Shown: positions 56,801 through 64,000 of the stretch, in pieces
Layout of the letters: every line of letters begins with the position of its first letter
How positions within the stretch are numbered: the first letter of the stretch is position 1
Source of the DNA: Triglochin maritima
Lineage: Eukaryota; Streptophyta; Magnoliopsida; Alismatales; Juncaginaceae
Length of the DNA stretch: 64,000 nucleotides
Assembly: GCA_963682175.1 (NCBI GenBank)
Contig: OY821782.1
Coordinates: 32,075,741-32,139,740 of the forward strand
Reading direction: 5' to 3'
Notes under the pieces: model-generated
Told to the model about the DNA's origin: nothing
What the model saw: the letters and a program-made list of their open reading frames with translations, nothing else
The model's database searches: none
Program-made: the position numbers and the translations under genes

Positions 56801-59800
56801 TATAATAAGCCAAAGACCATTTCAAGATTACCTGAATATTGTCACCTCTTGGATGCTTTCGAGCTCCCTTTTCTGGTACATTGACAATCTAACAGAAAAT
56901 GGAAAGGATATAGATTTAAAAAGGTATTAAATTTTCTTTATGCCTGTCAAAGCAACCGCATAGTGCTGAAATATCACCCCCAAAAAGATAAAAAAAAGAT
57001 AGTGCAGTATGAGAAAGCATGTCATATTCTTAGTGTATTGTGCAAGAAAGCATGTCTTGAGAAATATCAGAACTTCATTCACACCCATATTTAACGAATT
57101 GATCAGAAGGTATTGGGCCAAGTCACATCTGATTTAATATTCAGTTCCAATGTAGAGGGCTACATTACTAAGAAGGAAAAGCAATGGACAACAAAAATAA
57201 TGTGTGACCACTTATATGATGACTGAATACGGGGTGATGCATCAATTTTCAAGAATCATGATCTTCAGAGAATATTTTCACCGCTGAAACTACGTATGTA
57301 ATTTTGTTTTGTATAAGTTTCATGGAAACAAACTTTTAAGGAGGAACATGATGACTGATGATGCATCTCATGCCACAAAATGTTACATGATTAGTACAAC
57401 AGAACAGCCTTCGCTCTCATACCCATATTGAGTTAACCCGCATCCCCCCCCCCCCCCCCCCCCCCCCCATGGAGAAAAAATGTTAAAATGGTGGCGAAAT
57501 TCCAAGCAAGGAATGCAAAGACCTACAGTTCCTTCGAGCATTTTAAGCAATGCTTGCTGCACACCTTCTCCAGATACATCTCTACTAATATTTAGACTCT
57601 CTGCCTGCAAATAGACATTAAAACTTTCAGAGAACAGAAGCACATTAAGACTAAATTATCAGAATAAGTATTGACTGGAATATAGCATGAAAACCTTTTT
57701 CGTGATTTTATCGACTTCATCAATATACACTATGCCTTGCTGCGCAGCAGCCACATTAAAGTCAGCAACCTAGAAAGACCATTTCTTGATGTCAGAAGTT
57801 CTGTAGAAGTCTTTGCAATAAAGCAAAAGCTATTATGAGGATGGCAATCTTGATCGACTTGATCTCCTTTCTACATCACTAAGGAGTGATTATCCTTTGA
57901 CAGAAATGAATATAAAAGATCCAAAGTATGCACCTCAAATTTCATTTGACTAGTACACTACTGTGATGCAAACTGCATTCTTCTTCAAAGTTTACATTTT
58001 GGTCATGAACTTGTTATAAGAGCCCCCAAAATAACAGCGGCCAATGTTTAACCATTAGAAGGAACATTTGTGGCAAAACAAAATTATCCGTAAAAAGCAC
58101 CCCCAGCATATTCAAATCACTCAAAACTCTAATCCCTTTATATTTTGAACATTCTCTCTCATTAGAGATTCTCAAGTTCTCAATCTCCAAGGCAGATGTT
58201 GTCATTCAAGAAAAATATAACAAGAGGAACATTATCCATTCAGCTATAGAAGTCATCTTAGGTTTTCATTACAGTTCTTTGGAGTACCTCTACCATCTTT
58301 AGACACCGCATCCTTCACACATTAATGTGATATGATAGCTGCTAGTGTAATAGCAACCTGAGAACAGCTAAGAATAGGACTCAGACCTTGCTTAGAGCCA
58401 TTGTTCAACTGATCATATTGGTGGTCAGCGGTCACTTGAGCTGAGGTTGCATAAGACCACTGCTCATCCAGACAATAAGTCGTGGGATTATATGCTCACA
58501 TGGTAACTATGTACATGGTCACAATGTAATAATTGTAATTGCTTCATGCAGATTTATGCCTTCAACACTTGTATGCAAAATATATAGTCCTGTAAAGTGT
58601 AACTATCCAAGGCCAGTATTTTTTCTTTTCAAAAGGCTTTTGCCCCTGTAAATACTCTGTCCCTAGTCCCTATGCTTACTCTCACGGAGAGATCTAATCT
58701 GTCAGTGATTTACTAAAGCTCCTAATGATATTAATGGTGAAGGGTGATGCCATCTCAAAGAGAAATGCAGCAGCAACACTAGTTAGGAAGTCTTAAGGTT
58801 TATTTTGTGCTGCACATGTACAACATCAACAACAATTTTTAAAGTTTTATACATTTTACCCCAAATTAATTATTTTAGAAAAATGTTAAAAAAACTAATG
58901 CAATCACATAAGCAGACGAGGTGAGATATGCATAAGAGATTTGTAGGAGTGGTCCTTAAAATCTGTGTTGTGCTCTGTGCATAACCTGGACATCAATTTG
59001 CATGTAATTAAGTATTTTTATGAACAAATCAAATTTGCCAAACATAAAATATATATATAGACAAGAGATGCAACGCATTTAATCTAAATAAAATATGGTA
59101 AAACAAATCCCAAACTTAGAGAACAAATTACTGATTACATGAATTAGAATGACACACGAAGAGTCATGCTAGCACTCCTAGGTAGGTAGGCTAGAATCAA
59201 ACATTTCTCACTAGCATGTCAACTGAAAATGGTGCATTTTCATAATTCCAGAATAGCCAGTTTTGACATTTACCATTAGATTAAACTAAAAAGATTTCTA
59301 CTCTGGTGAACGTATCTCCAAAATCATAAAACTTAACTAAAAGATAACTATTAGGTACTAGCAGAGCTAAAAAATATCTAAACTGCATTTGAAATTATAA
59401 CTCATAAAAGAGTACCGTCAAAAGCTTGTATAATATTGATTCGACGTCTTCCCCAACATATCCTGCCTGTAAAGTAAAACCAAAGAAAATAATTACTCCA
59501 AGTTCTAAAACTAAAATTTACTAGCACAAAGTCGGAAAACACTTTTTATAGAAATATTTTAATATTTTAGGAGGTGTGCCTAAATCCAAGCCAGAGTTAA
59601 CTTGCCTGAGTCAGAGTTGTAGCATCAGCAATGACGAAAGGTACATTCACCAAACGTGCTAATGTTTTGGCCAACAATGTCTTCCCTGTCCTTGAGGAAA
59701 GAGTAGAAGTGCATAAGTAATTATAAGAATAATGACTACCATTCACTTGTCATCCTGCAGGCAATAATTTGTTAAATTAACTCAGCAAGAAAAAAAAATG

Positions 59801-61734
59801 TACAAACCTATAAAGTCTATAAGTAAATAAATATTTGTGTTGTGTGTTATTCGAAGGAAAAGTAAGAATGTCTGAATTGTAATATTACCATAATGAAACT
59901 TGGAAGAATCTAAAATTTGACAGATGAACACGAAATGGCCCTTAGAACACTAATAACAACAAATTTCTAATTCATACAGTGGATTTGAACAAACAACCAC
60001 ATCGGTCCATCACAACTTATAATTCTTCACATTCACCAATTAATTTAGCAGAAAAACATGTGTCAAAGTAGGATTTGGAGACAAGACAATAGAATAATTA
60101 TGTTTCCAAATGTGTATCTGAAGTTGAACGGTTCATTTATGCTAACGGAGATCACATTACCTGAGCCTGTTGGACCCATCAGAAGAACATTACTTTTCTC
60201 AAGCTCCACACCCTCAGTGTCAACTGAGCTAAAACAACCACTGGAAGAATCTGTTGCTGACCTAAGATGTAATATTAGCAAAGTTAGTCGAAATGCCCCT
60301 GGAATGTTGCAGGTAAAAAGAAGCGGAGTACCCAAAACACTCCAGAGACTTAAAGAGAACAAAAAAACTAACCATTTTGGCAAGGAATCATGATAAATTC
60401 TTTTGTAATGATTATAAACGGCCACTGCGAGTACCTAAAACAGAGAAAGAAGTCATAAAGCACAGCTGGTAAGACAAACATATTGAAAAGAAATTTATAA
60501 ATGCAAATGATTACTTCGAACACCATCATCATGACCATGAAACAAAAACTTCTTCCAAGTAAAACTAATCACCCCCAACTCCTTCATATTCATAACTCAC
60601 TGAAAAAATATGATAATGGTCTGCATGAAATCAGTACTAATTGTTTATTTAAAATTGAAGCAAGCATTACGTAGAAAAGGAATAGTATGTTCAAATGCTA
60701 GAGCAATCTAGCCGACAAAAAGCTGATCGTTGAAAAGTGTCTGTAGGTACATCATTTTTTATCAGTAGGAAATGGAATATTTTAAAAAGAGCTAAGAGAT
60801 ATAGACCTTGGCATATTCAATGAAATAGAATACTAATGCTGTAACCCGAGAGTGATTAAACATTCAAATGTCAAGACAAATCAAAACCATTTAAATGTAG
60901 AGTTCAAGGATTTAAAGTTGGCTAGCCTAACAGTAGACAGTAGTCCGTTCATGGCTCTAAATTTACTGCTCAGCGATTAGACAGACCAATCGTGCTGATT
61001 AGCCCAATTAATTGGGCTACTCAGGTTGGAACCGACTGCTAAATACTCCACTTATTAGTCCAATTAGTCCACCGATTAGTTTGACAAGTCTGCCAATTAG
61101 TCCGCTAATCGACCAACCTTTCTACAAGCTTAATCTATTCAGTTAAGACAAACATCGGGGAGAGCCAATTCCACCATTCAAATCCTACAGTTTCGAAATC
61201 CAGCGTCCAATCCATGCTTTTCTAGTGATTAAGTTTGATTACGGAGAAGCATCTCCAAGATTCTATTTCCATTTGCGAAATTCCCAAGAAACAACAATCA
61301 CAAATCAACAACCCATGGAATCCGCACACAACAACCCCAAAACGAAAAACGAAACTGCAAACTACCTTCTTCGCTCTTTCCTGCCCGATCACGAACTTAT
61401 CCAATCCCCTACAAATCTCCTTAGGCGTCGGGAACTCATTCCCGAGATTCGCCCCACCAACACCCTCCTCCTTCCCGACCTCCCCTCCCCCACCACCCCC
61501 ACTCCCCCCTCCTCCAACCCTAATCACGTTAATCCTCCCGAGCGACCCCGCGGGGTGCACGGAGATCCCCGACTCCCCCGGAGGCTGCTGCCAGATCTCG
61601 GGCGGGTCGCCGGCGAGCTGGTGGAATGGTTTGGCGCGGCGGGAGAGGAGGTCACCGAACCAGGAGGTGAGATAGGAAGAGCGGATCGCCGTTGCGCGGC
61701 GGAGCGTGAGGGTGGATCTGACGGCGCCGGACAT
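53875..61734 (-). CDS. CLPX: ClpX: ATP-dependent Clp protease ATP-binding subunit, probably mitochondrial
   Basis: Fifteen exons splice in frame to 520 residues. Exons on plus coordinates: 61366-61734, 60373-60434, 60161-60261, 59606-59685, 59416-59466, 57695-57769, 57527-57604, 56832-56888, 55890-55960, 55708-55807, 55511-55615, 55346-55408, 55092-55214, 54515-54670, 53875-53946. ClpX is the AAA+ unfoldase that feeds substrates to ClpP. Visible motifs: [10 protein letters not shown], Walker A GPTGSGKT, pore loop AGYVGED, Walker [10 protein letters not shown], the RKH loop (ARKHPRG), FICGGAF, the ClpP-docking IGFG loop, and sensor 2 TGARGLRS. The N-terminus is rich in Arg, Ser and Thr with few acids, as in a mitochondrial presequence. 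A Gly-rich stretch precedes the AAA+ domain, and the four-Cys zinc domain is absent. Intron 4 has a GC donor. The start is the first ATG of the exon. Confidence 0.95.
57444..57468 (-). repeat. Poly(C)25 tract in ClpX intron 7 (poly(G) on the coding strand)
   Basis: Twenty-five uninterrupted C on the plus strand, 58 bases from the exon 7 donor. On the transcribed pre-mRNA it is G25, able in principle to form a G-quadruplex. The rest of intron 7 is AT-rich. Confidence 0.95.
57770..59415 (-). other. ClpX intron 5 (1646 bp)
   Basis: The longest intron of the gene. It is AT-rich, without a recognisable transposon end or coding domain. Confidence 0.8.
59601..59605 (-). promoter_or_regulatory. Non-canonical GC splice donor of ClpX intron 4
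   Basis: The exon ends ACTCAG and the intron begins GCAAGT. The next exon starts GCAGGATATG, so the protein reads [10 protein letters not shown] with no loss of frame. GC-AG introns are a known minor class with strong flanking consensus, as here. Confidence 0.8.
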
Positions 61735-61901
61735 GGCCGATTGGGATTTGGATTTGGGTTTTTTTTCTAGGGTTTTGGAGATGGAGTGTGACGTGAGAGA
61801 AGACCTGAGAGAATACGGAAGTCTAGAGAAGGGAGAGTGTTTGATTGTTTGGTTTGGTTTGGTTTGGTTCGGTTTGGTTTGGTTCGATTCCTGAGTATAT
61901 A
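61735..61901 (-). promoter_or_regulatory. ClpX proximal promoter and 5' untranslated region
   Basis: Upstream of the ATG the minus strand has AACCAAACC repeats (61850-61885, a CAAAC-rich leader), preceded by ATATATACTC at 61892-61901. That is a plausible TATA box about 160 bases from the ATG. The 8-base target duplication of the hAT element (AGTATATA, 61894-61901) overlaps this box. Transcription start and leader length are not determinable here. Confidence 0.5.
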
Positions 61902-63991
61902 TATGGACCTCGAATCATGTCGTAAACCCGGGACGGTTTGGCACGGCACTGTTGCAATTGGTATTGGGTTCATGTCAATCGATTTTAAACACAGTCAGTG
62001 GAACTTTAAATTTCAGAAAATATTGTCTAATTAAAGATAGAGAAATAATTATTGATTTCACAATTAAAGATAAACTATCATTTAGCATATGTGAATCTAT
62101 ATGTCTTACGGATGCAATTTTATACCATAATCTGCAATTTAAACTATTTTCTAGAATAAGACTTCAAAAAAATGCATTTGATAAATTCGGTAAAAAAGAG
62201 AAATCATAAATAGTTGTTTTTCATCAATGAACAATAAAGTAGCATTGACTAGTGATGTTTGAATCGGTCCAAATAATTGTCTTCGTTGTCGCATAACTGC
62301 TCATTATCTAGATGATTCATAGTGTTTAAATAAAAAAATATTGTTTACCTATTTTGCATCCACACACTACTAATGTTATAATTGATTGCATTAAGATGTC
62401 ATTGTAAGTTTGTAACTAATAATCTTGAAAATAAAGTTTGTGCAATTGCATTTAATAATCTACTAATAATAGTTCAGCAATACACATGTTTATTAATTAT
62501 TGTCATCCACCCGTATATGGTTTACTATTTGATAATAGATGTGTTTGTCTTATTTTGAACTTAATAGTACAAAATGGACTTAACATAATTAAACGTTACT
62601 TAGAAAATGTTAGGAGTGCAACTACTTATATATGTTAGTAGTAGAAGTACATCGAATTTAGATAATTTTGTGCATATAATGAAATTAAACATAGAAAGTT
62701 TAAACTAAATGTCCCCCATAGATGGAATTCTACGTATGAAATATTAAAATGTTGTCTTCTTTATCATCTTACAATTTCAACATTTTATAATGAAAAACAA
62801 AATGATTGCATGTTAACCGATTTAAATTGGGAACATTGTAAAATTATGCATGATTTTTAGAACATTTTTTCACCTTCACTACTAGATTAAGTGAACAATA
62901 TTACCCAACATCTAACATATTTATCTATGAATTATTTCCAATTACTAAAGTATTTGCGAAATATAGGCAAAATGCTAGTTTTGTTGAAATTTTAACTATA
63001 ATGGAGATTAAGTTTAATAAATATTGGAATCATTTCCTCTCGTTTTTTGTTTAAATTTTATTATGGATCCTAAATTTAAAATTACTAGTTTACAAGTTTT
63101 TTGGAACAAAATTTTGAAAATATGAATTATGAAAATTTTCAAAATCATGTAGATAGGTAATAAAATATTTTAAAGAATATGAAAGACTATATAATGTAAT
63201 TCAAATGAGTTCAAATGTTGTTAGTTCATCATCACGACCACCTCCAACTGAAATGGATCTAGATGAGGACGACTCCCAATGAAATTGGTTAACTCAAAAA
63301 GGCAAAATTAGTGCAAATGAACACTCAAAATGAATTAATTGGATATTTAAACACTAAACTCTACTTAAGTTGTCATGTAGATTTTCACTAGTCTCCTTGA
63401 TGACACGAGACTTATTATGTCATCCCACGTCAACTTTGGCGTTGAAAGCTACTTTTAGTGCAGGTAAACGGGTCTTATCTGACAAGAGGTAAAGCTTGTC
63501 CGACAAGTCAATCGTATGCCTAAAGGATTGGATCGACGTTATGGACAAAATGCAAAACATGAATATTTACGACAGCAGCGACGATGAAGATTGAAGAATC
63601 TAGTTAAACCATTCTTTTAAAAGAGCATTTTTTCCTAATACCCCTTAAGTTTTTTTCATTACTCATTATGTTTAGCTAGCATTCGGGCATTTTTTATATG
63701 AAACCAATATATTGTTTCTCGAATTAAGTCGACAATTATTAATAAATAAATTGATTATTTTGGGGAAAAGTAAATTGTGTTTCTAGTTTTGTTAATTCAA
63801 TTGTAATTGTATACTTACTTCAAATTAAAAAAACAACCGAAAAATCAAAACCAGACCCGACCCAACGAAGGAAACCCAGCTTGATACCCACGGATCCGAC
63901 CCAGCATGGATCCGGCATGGCTTAGTAAGTCGTGTCGTGCTAGGCCGAGAACTCCAGTCGTCGTGTCGTGCCAGCCCGGTTCCCAGGTCTA
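61902..63991 (+). mobile_element. hAT transposon with 8-bp target duplication AGTATATA
   Basis: This 2090-bp element begins TATGGACCTCG and ends CCAGGTCTA, an imperfect short inverted end. AGTATATA flanks it on both sides (61894-61901 and 63992-63999). Subterminal inverted similarity supports the ends: AAACCCGGGA then TTTGGCACGGCAC at left, against GTCGTGCCAGCCCGGTTCCC at right. It contains a decayed hAT transposase on the plus strand. The position directly in the ClpX TATA region is notable. Confidence 0.8.
62210..63592 (+). pseudogene. hAT (RICESLEEPER-like) transposase, degenerate
   Basis: Plus-strand readings in shifting frames give KVALTSDVXXGPNNCLRC and ITAHYLDD near 62235 (the catalytic-core TSDVW motif), NGLNIIKRYLENVRSA near 62580, and NVPHRWNSTYEIL near 62720 (the RWNSTY hAT motif). 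Then comes MEIKFNKYWNHF near 63003, and the C-terminal dimerisation domain TFSAGKRVLSDK near 63470 with CLKDWIDVMDKM to the stop at 63592. The N-terminal BED zinc finger is not visible. Stops are many, so it is inactive. The family supplies hAT cut-and-paste activity. Confidence 0.75.
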
Positions 63992-64000
63992 AGTATATAT

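Noticed and set aside
61225..61770. Plus-strand open frame of 181 codons
   Set aside because: Antisense to ClpX exon 1; caused by the GC- and proline-rich complement of the glycine-rich region.
62410..62800. Host gene exon in AT-rich sequence
   Set aside because: The readable motifs belong to a hAT transposase and are full of stops.
61923..63991. hAT left end placed at TAAACCCGGG with flank TCATGTCG
   Set aside because: The 8-base flanks do not match there, whereas starting at 61902 gives a perfect AGTATATA duplication; the 61923 similarity is subterminal.

Overview
The window looks like nuclear DNA of a flowering plant, most likely a eudicot. It is AT-rich and packed with degenerate, nested plant transposons (CACTA/EnSpm, PIF/Harbinger, hAT, L1-type LINE, Ty1/copia SIRE-like, Ty3/gypsy). 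It contains one clearly intact host gene, a 15-exon ClpX, with plant-style introns. The species cannot be named from the sequence alone. Every family call was made by reading motifs; no database was searched.

Layout. 1-6.5 kb: minus-strand CACTA element (A) with a broken TNP2 transposase, an untranslated first exon, subterminal repeats and a CACTAGTG terminus. A solo LTR with a perfect 5-bp duplication sits in its 5' intron. 7.1-14.5 kb: pieces of one LINE, split by three minus-strand LTRs, one nested inside another. 14.5-15.6 kb: termini of two further CACTA families. 15.6-19.8 kb: a gypsy fragment with a tRNA-Asp type primer site, gag and protease but no reverse transcriptase. 20-30.6 kb: a plus-strand CACTA second gene (Ptta/Transposase_24 fused to a Ulp1-like C48 protease), broken by a copia solo LTR and by a tandem LTR-gag-LTR-gag SIRE-like copia array. 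30.9-36.2 kb: a roughly 185-bp repeat array holding a GRF zinc-finger/membrane gene and a PIF/Harbinger gene pair. 36.9-41.8 kb: a plus-strand TNP2 pseudogene, a second solo LTR, subterminal repeats and a CACTG-type terminus (E). 42-46.9 kb: a minus-strand CACTA remnant (D) split by a third solo LTR. 46.9-50.2 kb: a plus-strand Ptta-Ulp1 pseudogene (C) ending in the same CACTAGTG terminus as A and abutting a LINE fragment. 51-52 kb: MITEs and microsatellites. 53.9-61.7 kb: minus-strand ClpX. 61.9-64 kb: a complete but decayed hAT element with an 8-bp duplication, placed in the putative TATA box of ClpX.

How the parts relate. ClpX is the AAA+ unfoldase of an organellar ClpXP protease and is unrelated to its neighbours. 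In the CACTA copies, TNP2 (catalysis) and Ptta-Ulp1 (the second gene) lie in tandem, with family-specific inverted subterminal repeats next to the termini. All transposase genes carry frameshifts or stops, so none looks autonomous now. The most unusual pattern is a palindrome, GGTCGACCG, repeated many times inside LTRs of at least two unrelated retrotransposon classes.
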